A stretch of DNA of 55,329 bases from Chloroflexota bacterium (GCA_029778235.1 JAKOQS010000287.1:1-55329), one strand, 5' to 3'; shown: positions 1 to 8,102, counted from the stretch's first letter. Made by a program: numbers and translations. The notes: a model not told the origin generated them from the sequence alone.

Positions 1-281
1 GCGCCGTCGAGGAGCGCGAGCTCGCCGAAGAAGTCGCCGCGGGTGAGGGTGGCGATGATGGCGTCGTCCGCGGATCCCGGCGACGGCAGCACGATCTTCA
101 CGGAGCCCGACTCGACGATGTACAGCGAATCGCCGGGGTCACCCTGGTGGAAGATCGTCTCGTTCCGGCGATAGCGGCGGGCCCGGAGCGAGTCGGCGCA
201 GTGCGACAGGGTCTCCTCGTCGACGGTTGCGAAGAGCGCACAGCGGCGGAGTGTCTCGATCGCGAAGTCGGCCCCGGTCAT
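1..281 (-). CDS. Crp/Fnr-type cyclic-nucleotide-binding domain protein (3' end off window)
   Basis: The first 93 codons are visible, starting at an ATG at 281 with a GAGGG Shine-Dalgarno-like stretch just upstream. The sequence follows the cNMP-binding beta-roll: RRCALFATVDEETL, then FHQGDPGDSLYIVESGSVKI, then the phosphate-binding-cassette entry GDFFGELALLDG. This is the N-terminal sensor half of Crp/Fnr regulators and of stand-alone cNMP-binding proteins. Whether a C-terminal DNA-binding HTH or another effector domain follows cannot be seen. A class III nucleotide cyclase is encoded 1.3 kb upstream on the same strand, so the pair could be a cNMP source and receptor; that link is inferred from proximity only. 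Confidence 0.85.
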   Translation of the reverse strand, partial: MTGADFAIETLRRCALFATVDEETLSHCADSLRARRYRRNETIFHQGDPGDSLYIVESGSVKIVLPSPGSADDAIIATLTRGDFFGELALLDG

Positions 282-360
282 CGAACCCTCGCAGCGCCGC
301 CGATCATCCGTGGGAGCAGCTCCATGGTAGTGCGCGGGTCGAGCGCGGGCCAGACATGAG

Positions 361-390
361 CGGAGGCGGCACCCGAGGGTGCCGCCTCCG
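361..390 (-). terminator. 14-bp perfect inverted repeat, probable terminator hairpin
   Basis: Bases 361-374 and 377-390 are perfect inverted complements with 2 nt between them. The dyad lies about 70 nt downstream of the DVEGH-repeat gene and before the cNMP-binding gene. No U-tract follows on either strand, so it may be a GC-rich hairpin-only terminator or an operator for the downstream gene. Confidence 0.4.
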
Positions 391-456
391 TGCCAGCCAT
401 GTCCGGGTGCCGGCGCGACGACCCCGGATGCTCGTCGCGCCGTGCCCGGCGGGTGG

Positions 457-897
457 TCACCTCGCCTTGTGGCCGTGGCCTTCGACGTCGTCGTCCTCGA
501 CGGCCCTGGCCTTGTGGCCGTGGCCCTCGACGTCGTCGTCCTCGCGCGGCCGGCGGAGTCCTTCGATCTCCGGGTCCTCGACGGCCCGGGCCTTGTGGCC
601 GTGGCCCTCGACGTCGGTCTCGCTCTCGCGCGGCCGGTGGACGCCCTCGGGCTCCGCATCCTCGACGGCCCGGGCCTTGTGCCCGTGGCCCTCGACGTCG
701 TCGTCCTCGATCGCCCTGGCCTTGTGGCCGTGGCCCTCGACGTCGGCCTCGCTCTCGCGCGGCCGGTGGACGCCCTCGGGCTCCGCGTCCTCGACGGCCC
801 TGGCCTTGTGGCCGTGGCCCTCGACGTCGTCCTCCATGGCCTCGCCTCCGCGCGGCCGGTGGATGCCCTCCGGCTCCGTGGGTCCGTTCTTCGACAT
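457..897 (-). CDS. DVEGHGHKAR tandem-repeat acidic protein, unknown function
   Basis: This 146-residue hydrophilic protein is almost entirely repeats. Motif B, DVEGHGHKAR, occurs six times, the last one ending at the stop codon. Motif A, of the form xPEGxHRPRE, occurs four times. Their order is A B A B B / A B A B B, so the protein looks like a duplicated five-module block; the DNA copies are nearly identical, which suggests recent expansion. The ATG at 897 has an AAGGAG Shine-Dalgarno at 905-910 with a 7-nt spacer, so translation is well supported. There is no signal peptide, membrane segment or cysteine. The regular spacing of His, Glu and Asp could suit metal binding; a multi-core peptide precursor is another possibility. 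Neither is shown. The next gene upstream encodes one DVEGH copy. Confidence 0.75.
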   Translation of the reverse strand: MSKNGPTEPEGIHRPRGGEAMEDDVEGHGHKARAVEDAEPEGVHRPRESEADVEGHGHKARAIEDDDVEGHGHKARAVEDAEPEGVHRPRESETDVEGHGHKARAVEDPEIEGLRRPREDDDVEGHGHKARAVEDDDVEGHGHKAR

Positions 898-1041
898 GTC
901 GATGCTCCTTGTGCTTCCGGGATTCCTGCTCGGGCCTGAGCTCGTTCAGCGTGCTCTGCGCACGTCGGCGGGTCCAGCCGTCGCGCGACGCCTCCGTTGT
1001 CATCCGTGCGACACCCCGATCGCCGGGGGTCGCTCGCTTCG

Positions 1042-1060
1042 GCCCGCGTCCCACGCGGGC
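1042..1060. repeat. Short inverted repeat (8-bp arms, 3-nt loop)
   Basis: Bases 1042-1049 and 1053-1060 pair perfectly. The hairpin sits in the 298-bp gap between the two DVEGH genes, where no coding sequence was found. It lies about 150 nt upstream of the 146-residue repeat gene, so it could be part of its leader or control region. Confidence 0.3.
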
Positions 1061-1127
1061 GTTCGACCACCGTCTGCACGGACGCTGCGACGCGGCGGCC
1101 GCGGACGGGACGCGGCCACGAAGGGGT

Positions 1128-1151
1128 CGTGGATCGGCGTGCCGATCCACG
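1128..1151 (-). terminator. 11-bp inverted repeat after the 71-residue DVEGH gene
   Basis: Bases 1128-1138 and 1141-1151 are perfect inverted complements around a 2-nt centre. The dyad lies about 45 nt past the stop codon of the small DVEGH protein gene. There is no T-rich tail, so an operator role is equally possible. Confidence 0.35.
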
Positions 1152-1195
1152 CTCGTCGCCTCCCGCGCGTCGCGGATCGTCGTGCCCGGGCGCCC

Positions 1196-1411
1196 CTACT
1201 TCTTCGGGTGGGGTTCGGCCGGGTGCTTCGCCTCCGCCTGGACCTCGTGCGCCTTGAGTCGGCGCTCGATCTCCATCTCCCTGGCCCGTGCCATCTCGCG
1301 ACCGAGCCCCGGGTCCGGCAGGAGGTTGTGGCCCTCCACGTCCTGCGTGTCATCGACCGCGGGGGTCGCCTCGGGGCGCTCCGCGTCGTCCGTCGTGGGA
1401 TTCCCGTCCAT
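1196..1411 (-). CDS. Small DVEGH-motif protein, unknown function
   Basis: This 71-residue charged protein has an acidic Pro/Thr-rich N-terminus, one DVEGHNLLPDPG motif near residue 24, a predicted helix (GREMARAREMEIERRLKAHEVQAEAK) and a Lys/His/Pro-rich end. I chose the ATG at 1411 because GGGAGG lies 6 nt upstream. An in-frame ATG at 1432 would add seven residues but has a weaker ribosome binding site. The DVEGH string is the repeated core of the neighbouring 146-residue protein on the same strand, so the two probably belong to one family or respond to one partner. It has no membrane segment, signal peptide or recognised domain. Confidence 0.6.
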   Translation of the reverse strand: MDGNPTTDDAERPEATPAVDDTQDVEGHNLLPDPGLGREMARAREMEIERRLKAHEVQAEAKHPAEPHPKK

Positions 1412-1607
1412 GGTCGACCTCCCGTCCGTCATCCCGCCATCCTGCGCATGGTCGGGCTGGCCACATCCTGACCGTGCAGCCTATCGGTGTCCAGATGTCC
1501 GACGACTCCGGATGTGTCGCCCAGCCGACACTCCGTCCGGCGCGCCCAGCGTCGCGGGACCGGGACCCACGCGGGCCCCACGTGGACGTGGGGGCGCGCC
1601 GCGGCGC

Positions 1608-3425
1608 TCACTTCCCATCCGGCGCGGAGACCGTGACCCAGACCGAGCCGTCGGGCCCGACCGCGACGCCTTCCGCCCGTCCGCCGACGTCGATGCGCTG
1701 GAGCACCGCGAGCGTCGAAGGGTCGAGCTCGAGCACCTGGTGCGCGTCGCCCGTGGTGACGTAGACGCCGGTGGGGTCGGCCGCGATGCCGGTGAGCGTC
1801 GGGGCGACCGGGACCGCCGTCGGCGTCACTGACGGGCTGCCCACGCGCGCGACCTGGCCGCCCCTGTAGGCGACCAGGAGGTCGCCGTCGAGCGTGGCGA
1901 GTCCCATCGCCCGGCCCGAGGCGCCGGCCGGGGTCATGTGGGTGGTCGCACCGCTGTCGCGGTCGTATGCGGAGAGGTCTGGCGAGTCCTCGTGCGCCGC
2001 CCAGATCGTGGGTCCGGCGAAGGCGATGAGACTGGTCAGCGGCAACGGGTGGTCGGAAGGGGTGAGCCCGAGGCAGGGAGAGGCTCCGGGACGGACGCCG
2101 GCGTTGCACACCCGCCGGACCAGGTCGACCGCCGGATCGACCTGGAGGACCGAACCCTTCGGGCGAGGGAGGAAGGCCCTCTTCTGGGCAGCCCACGGGT
2201 TCACTGGGTCCCGGACGAGCTGACCCGTGTGGCGGTTCGACACCCAGACGTGGCCCTGGTCCTCCGCGATGCCCGCGTACTCGCCCGTCGCGTGGGTGAA
2301 CCAGTAGACAAGCCGCTCGGCCGAGAACAGGTCCTGGAGCCGCGCGAAGTCCTCGGCGGTGATGAACCCCTCCCCCTCGCCCGGGAGCTTCTCCATCCCG
2401 AGGACGGCCGCGGTCCTGAGGTCGACCGTGGTCAGGAGGCCGAGGTCGCCGTCGAGGACGTGGAGGGCATCGGCCCCGGCGGACATCGCGGTGATCGGCG
2501 CGGAGCTCGCGCCGCCGACCCCGACGGTGGCGACCTCCGCGCCGGTGGAGGCGTCGAGGGCGGTGACGGTGCGGTCGCCGGCGTTGGCGACCCAGATGCG
2601 GCCGCCGGCGGAGAGGACGTGCGTCGGGCGGTGCCCGACGGGGTAGGTCGCGACGACGCAGCCGCGGGCGGGGTCGATCCTCGCGACGACGTCCTGCGTG
2701 TCGGGGCCCAGGGTCAGGCAGTCCGCGGGACGGGCCAGGGTCCAGGCGCCGGCGCCCGCGACGAGGAGCAGGAGGACGGCGGCGGAGGCGAGGGCGACCC
2801 GCCCGCGGCGGGCCGCCAGGCGGCGGCGGAGGTGCGCCACCCGTCCCGCGGGGACGGCCTCCACCCGGTAGAGGGCGACCCCGCCGCGGATCCCCTTGAG
2901 CTGCTGGGTGCCCAGGGCGACGAACGCGTACGGGACGAGGGTCCGCGTGATCGCCCGGACGGTGTCGGTGACGAGGACCTCGCCCGCCTCCGCGCGGGCG
3001 CAGACGCGGGCGGCGATGTTGACGGCTCCCCCGACGGGGCCCTCGCCTGTGGCGAGCGTCTCGCCCGCGTGGATCCCCACCCCGACGCGGACCGGGCGCT
3101 CGGGGGTGCTCGCCTCCGCGGCCGCGGCGACGATGCCGAGGCCCGCCTCCACCGCCGCCGAGGCGGTGGGGAAGACGACGTAGACGCTGTCGCCCTCGGT
3201 GCGGATCTCCGCACCGGCATGGGTCGCGACCTGCTCGCGGACGAGGGATCGGTACGTCGCGAGCAGCTCGGCCGCCGCGTGGTCGCCGTGCGCGTCGACG
3301 AAGGCGGCATAGCCGCGCAGGTCGCAGAAGAGGAAGCCGTTGGTCCCCGCCGACCCCGTCGCCACGTCGGACCCTCGCAGCACCGCGCCCATCCGGTGGC
3401 GCGTCCCCGTGCGCACCGGGAGCAT
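1608..3425 (-). CDS. Membrane class III adenylate/guanylate cyclase with C-terminal beta-propeller-like domain
   Basis: The protein makes a cyclic nucleotide from NTP. In its 605 residues, 25-210 form a class III cyclase domain: FLFCDLRGYAAF carries metal-binding Asp35, RTEGDSVYVVFP is the second metal/loop region, and GGAVNIAARVCARAEAGEVLVTD is the family's dimer-interface segment. One membrane helix follows at about 225-245 (ALASAAVLLLLVAGAGAW). The C-terminal 340 residues contain YncE/Vgb-like blades such as GGRIWVANAGDRTVTALDASTGAEV and DPTGVYVTTGDAHQVLELDPSTLAVLQRI. Topology predicts a cytosolic cyclase and an exported sensor-like propeller. The ATG at 3425 follows GGGGG; ATG 3392 is an alternative. 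The open frame continues upstream, but that part lacks domain character. An 8-bp dyad at 1576-1593 lies just past the stop. Confidence 0.85.
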   Translation of the reverse strand: MLPVRTGTRHRMGAVLRGSDVATGSAGTNGFLFCDLRGYAAFVDAHGDHAAAELLATYRSLVREQVATHAGAEIRTEGDSVYVVFPTASAAVEAGLGIVAAAAEASTPERPVRVGVGIHAGETLATGEGPVGGAVNIAARVCARAEAGEVLVTDTVRAITRTLVPYAFVALGTQQLKGIRGGVALYRVEAVPAGRVAHLRRRLAARRGRVALASAAVLLLLVAGAGAWTLARPADCLTLGPDTQDVVARIDPARGCVVATYPVGHRPTHVLSAGGRIWVANAGDRTVTALDASTGAEVATVGVGGASSAPITAMSAGADALHVLDGDLGLLTTVDLRTAAVLGMEKLPGEGEGFITAEDFARLQDLFSAERLVYWFTHATGEYAGIAEDQGHVWVSNRHTGQLVRDPVNPWAAQKRAFLPRPKGSVLQVDPAVDLVRRVCNAGVRPGASPCLGLTPSDHPLPLTSLIAFAGPTIWAAHEDSPDLSAYDRDSGATTHMTPAGASGRAMGLATLDGDLLVAYRGGQVARVGSPSVTPTAVPVAPTLTGIAADPTGVYVTTGDAHQVLELDPSTLAVLQRIDVGGRAEGVAVGPDGSVWVTVSAPDGK

Positions 3426-3623
3426 CCCCCGGCTCTCGACGGCACCGCAAGGGCCGGATGGCGCGACGGGTGGTGGGGGGCGCGACGGCCGGGGTGTCCG
3501 CTGGGCGACGCGGCACCCGTCGCCACGTGCACCGCGTCGCGGTCGGCCTTGCGGCTGCGCCCCGCCGACCCACGACCGACGATGACCCATGACAGACGGC
3601 GGAGCGGACGAAAGGGGAACACG

Positions 3624-3857
3624 ATGTACGGGATCGCACCGGACGACAGGCTCTGGCTGGTGAACCACGATCACGCCGAGCGCCGGCAGGAGGCGACGGC
3701 GAACCGGATGGCGGCGGCTTCGCGTCGCGACGCCGCGGACCCCTCGACCTCGAAGGCTGCGACCGTCGCCACGCGCCACGGGTCGACGCTCGCGCGGCTC
3801 GTGCGACACGTGCTCGGGCCGACCCACCGGCTCGCGCACCACGGCGCAGCGCGCTGA
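3624..3857 (+). CDS. Small basic protein, unknown function
   Basis: This 77-residue protein begins [29 protein letters not shown] and ends in a His/Arg-rich stretch ([20 protein letters not shown]). The ATG at 3624 is preceded by AAAGGGG (3611-3617) at good spacing, which supports translation. It has no cysteine, no clear membrane helix and no recognised domain. It is divergent from the cyclase gene, with about 200 bp between them. Two short hairpins follow the stop. It could be a cytosolic or nucleic-acid-associated protein, given its excess of Arg and His; that is only a composition argument. Confidence 0.6.
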   Translation: MYGIAPDDRLWLVNHDHAERRQEATANRMAAASRRDAADPSTSKAATVATRHGSTLARLVRHVLGPTHRLAHHGAAR

Positions 3858-3860
3858 CCG

Positions 3861-3921
3861 GCCGCCGACCGGCGGCTGCTCGACACGATCCTGCGGCCCT
3901 CGCCGATCACCCCGATCGGCG
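3861..3921 (+). terminator. Two consecutive hairpins after the 77-residue gene
   Basis: Bases 3861-3866 pair with 3871-3876, and 3901-3908 pair with 3914-3921 (8 bp, 5-nt loop). Both lie just past the stop at 3857 and before the next gene. No U-tract is present, so termination strength is uncertain. Confidence 0.35.
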
Positions 3922-4000
3922 GGGGCCGCGGCGCCACAGGCGGACCTCGGCGGCCCGCTCCGCGCCGCATCCCGCACCCACTCGGCGAACCGCGACGCCG

Positions 4001-4006
4001 TACCAT
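4001..4006 (+). promoter_or_regulatory. Candidate -10 box (TACCAT) for the SRPBCC-ppgK-aldehyde dehydrogenase genes
   Basis: TACCAT matches the TAnnnT -10 pattern seen repeatedly in this window. It would place the transcript start near 4013, giving a leader of about 33 nt that contains GAGGTG ahead of the GTG start at 4046. No convincing -35 was identified. Confidence 0.35.
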
Positions 4007-4045
4007 CGACAGCGTCCACGTGGTCGTCTCGAGGTGCGCCCGACA

Positions 4046-4519
4046 GTGTCTTCCGACGTCTGGATCCACGGCACCGCAGCGGACGTCTGGGCGTTCCGGT
4101 GGGACGCGGACGCTCTGGGCCGCGTGCTGCCCGGCTGCGAATCGATCCGGGCCGAGGGGTCGGGGCGATACCGGGTCGTCCTCGCGATGCGCACGACGCT
4201 CCTCACCGTCCGGGCGGACGCGACCGCGGCCCTGCTCGACGCCGATCCCCCTCGGGCCGTGCGTCTGACGCTCGACGGGACGCCGAGAGGGATCGGCGGC
4301 ACGTTCCACGTCGAGGTCCCGATCAGCCTCGCCGAGGAGACAGGGCCCGACGGCTCGGGGACGCTGGTCGAGTACGACGTGGACGTCCGTGTCACCGGCA
4401 GCCTGGCGGCCTTCGGGCCGGGCATGCTCCGTGATGCGATCGTGCGCGAGGTGCAGGGCCTCGCAGCCGACATCGAAGGGGAGATCGCGGCCGGACGCGT
4501 GCCGCCGCGAACGGGATGA
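4046..4519 (+). CDS. SRPBCC (START-like) family protein
   Basis: This 157-residue protein matches the Bet v1/START-like SRPBCC fold, CoxG-like or polyketide-cyclase-like. It opens with [33 protein letters not shown], the usual first strand and helix including the PGC turn, and ends with a long C-terminal helix ([27 protein letters not shown]). Such proteins bind hydrophobic ligands; the ligand here is unknown. GTG 4046 is preferred because GAGGTG lies 9 nt upstream, and GTG 4034 is the alternative. The gene precedes ppgK by 25 nt and may be cotranscribed. No molybdenum CO-dehydrogenase genes are nearby, so a strict CoxG role is not supported. Confidence 0.75.
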   Translation: MSSDVWIHGTAADVWAFRWDADALGRVLPGCESIRAEGSGRYRVVLAMRTTLLTVRADATAALLDADPPRAVRLTLDGTPRGIGGTFHVEVPISLAEETGPDGSGTLVEYDVDVRVTGSLAAFGPGMLRDAIVREVQGLAADIEGEIAAGRVPPRTG

Positions 4520-4544
4520 CGGATCGCAGGAAGGGAGTGCGGCG

Positions 4545-5543
4545 ATGATCGACGGACCGGCACCGGCGCGACGCGCGCGCCGCGGAGGCGATGCGGGCGC
4601 CGCCACGCGCCGGGCGACGACCCGTCGGCCCGGCTCGGCGCAGAAGAAGGACCGCACGCCGCATCCTCTGCTCGCGGTCGGCATCGACATCGGCGGCAGC
4701 GGCATCAAGGGCGCCGCCGTGGACCTCCGCACGGGGGCGTTCGCCTCGCCGCGCCACCGGATCCGGACGCCGCAGCCGTCCACGCCGGTCAATGTCCTGC
4801 CGGTCGTCGCGCACATCGCCGAGATGATCCGCCACGACGTGGGCCGGGCGGACCTCCCGGTGGGCGTGACGTTCCCGGCCCCGATCCTCGAGGGCCGGAC
4901 CATGTCCGCGGCGAACGTGGACGACGCGTGGATCGGGTATCCGGCGGAGGCTGCCCTCTCCAACGTCCTGGGGACGTCCGCCGTGCTCATGAACGACGGT
5001 GACGCGGCCGGCGCCGCGGAGATGCGGTTCGGGGCCGGGCGCGGGCATCGCGGGACGGTCCTGCTCCTCACGCTCGGGACCGGCGTGGGGTCGGCGCTCT
5101 TCGTGGACGGCCGACTCCTGCCCAACACGGAGCTGGGCCACGTGGAGATCCGTGGCAAGGACGCGGAGAAGCGGTCGGCCGCGGTGAACCGGACGGCGAA
5201 GCGGCTGACGTGGAAGGCATGGGCGGCGCTGCTCGACGAGCACATGCACGCGCTCGACCGGCTCTTCTGGCCCGACGTGATCATCCTGGGCGGCGGCGTG
5301 AGCAAGAACGCCGACCGGTTCCTGCCGTACCTGACCGTGCGGCCGCCGGTGATCGTCGCGGAGCTGCGGGGCGACGCGGGCATCGTGGGCGCGGCGCTCG
5401 TGGCCGCGCGCGCCGCCAGGCTCCACCTGCCGCCGGTTCGGAAGGCCACGACTGCCGGCGCTGCGGGTCAGCCCGCCACAGGCGCCCCGATCGCGGACTC
5501 CGCGACACCTCAGCTCGTCGACGAGCCGACGGAGGCGAAGTGA
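4545..5543 (+). CDS. ppgK: Polyphosphate glucokinase (ROK family)
   Basis: The enzyme phosphorylates glucose at the 6-hydroxyl using inorganic polyphosphate (or ATP) and feeds glycolysis in the cytosol. In its 332 residues, the phosphate-binding motif [12 protein letters not shown] sits at 46-57, [12 protein letters not shown] carries the catalytic Asp, [15 protein letters not shown] is the second phosphate loop, and ELGHVEI and [18 protein letters not shown] are typical of PPGK. About 40 Arg/Ala-rich residues precede the domain, and an Ala/Pro-rich tail of about 45 residues follows it; the core itself is normal length. The ATG at 4545 has AAGGGAG 7 nt upstream. The next gene begins 1 nt after the stop, so the two are surely one transcript. 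Confidence 0.9.
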   Translation: MIDGPAPARRARRGGDAGAATRRATTRRPGSAQKKDRTPHPLLAVGIDIGGSGIKGAAVDLRTGAFASPRHRIRTPQPSTPVNVLPVVAHIAEMIRHDVGRADLPVGVTFPAPILEGRTMSAANVDDAWIGYPAEAALSNVLGTSAVLMNDGDAAGAAEMRFGAGRGHRGTVLLLTLGTGVGSALFVDGRLLPNTELGHVEIRGKDAEKRSAAVNRTAKRLTWKAWAALLDEHMHALDRLFWPDVIILGGGVSKNADRFLPYLTVRPPVIVAELRGDAGIVGAALVAARAARLHLPPVRKATTAGAAGQPATGAPIADSATPQLVDEPTEAK

Positions 5544-5544
5544 C

Positions 5545-7032
5545 ATGACGATCGGCCATGGCGCCGACCCCACCGCCGCAGGCGCCGTCCTCCACGCCCG
5601 GATGGTCATCGGCGGGCAGAGCGTCGACGCGGCGGACCGCGCGCGGTTCGACGTGGTGGATCCCGCACACGGACGGGTGATCGCCACCGCCCCGCTCGGG
5701 ACCCCGGCGGACGTGGACGCCGCGGTCGCCGCCGCACGGGCCGCCTACGAGGGACCGTGGCGGACGTTCTCCGCGACCCACCGCGGCCGGCAGCTGTCCC
5801 GCTTCGCGCAGGTCGTCCGCGACCACGCGGAGGAGCTGGCCTGGCTGGAGACGCGGAACGTCGGCAAGCCGATCTCCGGCTCCCGCGGAGAGGCGCAGGG
5901 CGTGGCGAACACGTTCGAGTTCTACGGGGGCGCTGCAAACAAGCTCCACGGCGAGACGATCCCGGTGACCAAGCCCGGGCTCGATTTCACGCTCCGCGAG
6001 CCGATCGGCGTGGTGGGCCTCATCGTCCCGTGGAACTTCCCGATGGTCATGGCGGCCTGGAAGCTGGGCCCCGCACTCGCGGCGGGCAACACGTGCATCC
6101 TCAAGCCAGCCTCGTGGAGCACGCTCACCGCGATCCGCCTCGGCGAGCTGGCCCTGGAGGCCGGATTCCCCGAGGGCGTCGTGAACGTGGTGACAGGCCC
6201 GGGCGGCACGGTGGGCGCCGCGCTCGCCCGCCACCGCGCCGTCGGGAAGATCGCCTTCACGGGCGAGACGACGACCGGGCAGGAGATCATGCGGCTCGCG
6301 TCGGAGAACGTGAAGAAGGTGAGCCTGGAGCTCGGCGGGAAGAGCCCGAACATCGTCTTCGCGGACGCCGACCTCGACCGCTTCTGCGCCGAATCGCCGT
6401 ATGCCGTCTTCGACCAGACCGGCCAGGACTGCTGCGCCCGGAGCCGGATCATCGTCGAGCGCTCGGTCCACGAGCGCGTCGTCGAGGGGTTCGTCGCGGC
6501 CACGCGGAAGGTCGTCGTGGGCGACCCGGCGGACCCGGCGACCGAGGTCGGCCCCATGGTCAGCCTCCGGCAGCGGGAGCGGGTCCTCGACTACATCCGT
6601 ATCGGGCAGGAGGAAGGCGCCTCGCTCGTCTGCGGCGGCCGCGCGCCCGACGCACCCGAGATGGCCGACGGCGCATACGTCGAGCTCACGGTCTTCGATC
6701 ACGTGGAGACGGCCATGCGCATCAGCCAGGAGGAGATCTTCGGGCCGGTGGTGGCCGTCATCCCCTTCGACACCGAGGAGGAGGCGCTCCGGATCGCGAA
6801 CGACTCGCCGTATGGCCTCTCGGGCTCCATCTGGTCGCGGGACCTGGGCAGGGCGCTGCGCGTCGCGAAGGGGCTGGAGTCGGGCGTCATCTCGGTGAAC
6901 TCGAACAGCAGCGTCCATACCGAGGCGCCGTTCGGCGGCTACAAGCTCTCGGGCGTGGGCCGCGAGCTCGGGATGCACGCCCTCGAGCTCTACACCGAGG
7001 TGAAGAACGTCTTCGTGGACCTGCGTTCCTGA
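5545..7032 (+). CDS. NAD(P)-dependent aldehyde dehydrogenase (betaine-aldehyde-dehydrogenase-like)
   Basis: This 495-residue ALDH-superfamily enzyme oxidises an aldehyde to its acid with NAD(P). Visible elements are the cofactor segment IVPWNFPMVMAAWKLGPALAAGNTCILKPASWS, FTGETTTGQEIM, the general-base Glu262 in SLELGGKSPN, and the catalytic Cys296 in GQDCCARSR. The paired Cys and the GQDCCARSR context are most like betaine-aldehyde and aminoaldehyde dehydrogenases. The C-terminal EAPFGGYKLSGVGRELG is also typical. The exact substrate cannot be read from sequence. The start follows the ppgK stop by 1 nt, suggesting coupled translation, although a metabolic link to glucose phosphorylation is not obvious. 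Confidence 0.9.
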   Translation: MTIGHGADPTAAGAVLHARMVIGGQSVDAADRARFDVVDPAHGRVIATAPLGTPADVDAAVAAARAAYEGPWRTFSATHRGRQLSRFAQVVRDHAEELAWLETRNVGKPISGSRGEAQGVANTFEFYGGAANKLHGETIPVTKPGLDFTLREPIGVVGLIVPWNFPMVMAAWKLGPALAAGNTCILKPASWSTLTAIRLGELALEAGFPEGVVNVVTGPGGTVGAALARHRAVGKIAFTGETTTGQEIMRLASENVKKVSLELGGKSPNIVFADADLDRFCAESPYAVFDQTGQDCCARSRIIVERSVHERVVEGFVAATRKVVVGDPADPATEVGPMVSLRQRERVLDYIRIGQEEGASLVCGGRAPDAPEMADGAYVELTVFDHVETAMRISQEEIFGPVVAVIPFDTEEEALRIANDSPYGLSGSIWSRDLGRALRVAKGLESGVISVNSNSSVHTEAPFGGYKLSGVGRELGMHALELYTEVKNVFVDLRS

Positions 7033-7106
7033 GCGCGGGGACGGGAGCGGGCGTGCGGGGCGTCCGCCGTCGACTCGGGCGCTCGACGACGACTCCTGGG
7101 ATGAGG

Positions 7107-8000
7107 TCAGGCGTGGCTCCGCTCCTCGAGCCGTCGGCGGTCGATCGACTCGAGCTGGAATGTGCTGTGCTCGATGTCGAAGTCCTCGGCGAGGCAGCTC
7201 GCCAGCGAATCGAGGACGGCGGATGACGGGACCGTCGCGTCCACCACGATGTGCGCGGAGACGACGTTCATCCCCGAGGTGATCGTCCACGCGTGGAGGT
7301 CATGGCAGTCCACGACCCCGGTCGTCTCCAGGATGTGCATCCGGACCTCGTCCATGTCCACGTCGTGTGGCGTCGCCTCGAGGAGGATGTCCGTCGCCTC
7401 CCGGAGCAGGGCGACCGTTCGGGGCAGGATGAGCAGGGCGATCCCGACCGAGGCGACGATGTCGGCGCCGTCCCAACCGGTGACCGCGATCACGACCGCC
7501 GCGACGATGACCGCGACGGACCCACCGAGGTCGCCCATCACCTCGAGGTAGGCGCCCCGCATGTTGAGGCTCTCGCGCTGCGCATCGCGAAGCAGGAAGA
7601 GCCCGATGGCGTTGGCGGCCAGCCCGATGACGGCGAAGGCCAGCATGAGCCCCGACGCGACGACCGGAGGTGACCAGAGGCGCTGCCAGGCCTCGAAGAG
7701 GATGTAGCCCGCGATCCCGAAGAGGAGCGCCGCGTTGGCGACGGCCGCAAGGATCTCGACCCTGAAGTAGCCGTAGGTGCGCCCGTTCGTGGCCGGGCGC
7801 TGCGCGAACCAGATGGCGAGCAGCGCCATCCCGATCCCGGCGACGTCGGTGGCGACATGGCCGGCGTCTGCCATCAGCGCCAGGCTCCCCGACAGGACGG
7901 AGCCGACCGCCTCGGCGGCGAGGACGACGAGCCCGAGAAGCAGGACGGCGACGAGACGCCGCCGGTAGGTCGCCGCCACACTGACGTGGACGTGAGGCAT
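7107..8000 (-). CDS. Cation diffusion facilitator (CzcD-like metal/H+ antiporter)
   Basis: This 297-residue inner-membrane exporter for divalent metals (Zn/Cd/Co class) has six predicted helices. The helix II metal site is ADAGHVATD (HxxxD). The helix V site is YLEVMGDLGGS, with Glu where many homologues have His, as in CzcD-type proteins. A cytosolic ferredoxin-like domain follows (VDCHDLHAWTITSGMNVVSAHIVV, a common CDF signature). The short His-containing N-terminus (MPHVHVSV) may touch metal. The ATG at 8000 lies 6 nt after a TATAGT box, so the mRNA is probably leaderless. It is divergent from murT, with 109 bp between the start codons. Confidence 0.9.
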   Translation of the reverse strand: MPHVHVSVAATYRRRLVAVLLLGLVVLAAEAVGSVLSGSLALMADAGHVATDVAGIGMALLAIWFAQRPATNGRTYGYFRVEILAAVANAALLFGIAGYILFEAWQRLWSPPVVASGLMLAFAVIGLAANAIGLFLLRDAQRESLNMRGAYLEVMGDLGGSVAVIVAAVVIAVTGWDGADIVASVGIALLILPRTVALLREATDILLEATPHDVDMDEVRMHILETTGVVDCHDLHAWTITSGMNVVSAHIVVDATVPSSAVLDSLASCLAEDFDIEHSTFQLESIDRRRLEERSHA

Positions 8001-8006
8001 CGAGCG

Positions 8007-8012
8007 ACTATA
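8007..8012 (-). promoter_or_regulatory. -10 box TATAGT, leaderless promoter of the CDF gene
   Basis: TATAGT on the minus strand ends 6 nt before the ATG at 8000, so the transcript should begin at or next to the A of the start codon. There is no Shine-Dalgarno between them. This is the best -10 hexamer in the window. Confidence 0.6.
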
Positions 8013-8072
8013 CGCGTGCAGCCGTTCAGCGAGGCCCAGGCGTCGAGGCGAAGCAGCGATCCGGGGGGCTCG

Positions 8073-8102
8073 GTGACCGACCACGCCGCGCCCCTGTAGA
8101 CT
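8073..8102 (+). promoter_or_regulatory. Promoter of murT-gatD (GTGACC - 18 nt - TAGACT), leaderless
   Basis: GTGACC at 8073-8078 and TAGACT at 8097-8102 are separated by 18 nt. TAGACT ends 7 nt before the ATG at 8110, which gives a leaderless mRNA. The same GTGACC/TAnnnT pairing precedes the nucleoside hydrolase gene at 30.1 kb. Confidence 0.6.

Noticed and set aside
457..897. Regular direct repeats resembling a CRISPR array
   Set aside because: The repeat period follows codons of a protein with a good ribosome binding site, the spacers are themselves repeats, and no cas genes are present.
898..1195. An extra small gene between the two DVEGH genes
   Set aside because: Frames here have no ribosome binding site and only Arg/Pro-rich shadow translations; two short inverted repeats are all that is visible.
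1429..3639. 736-codon minus-strand frame overlapping the cyclase gene
   Set aside because: Out-of-frame shadow; the cyclase and propeller motifs are in the frame ending at 1608.
4046..4519. CoxG of a CO dehydrogenase cluster
   Set aside because: No coxMSL or other molybdenum hydroxylase genes are nearby; SRPBCC is the safest level.
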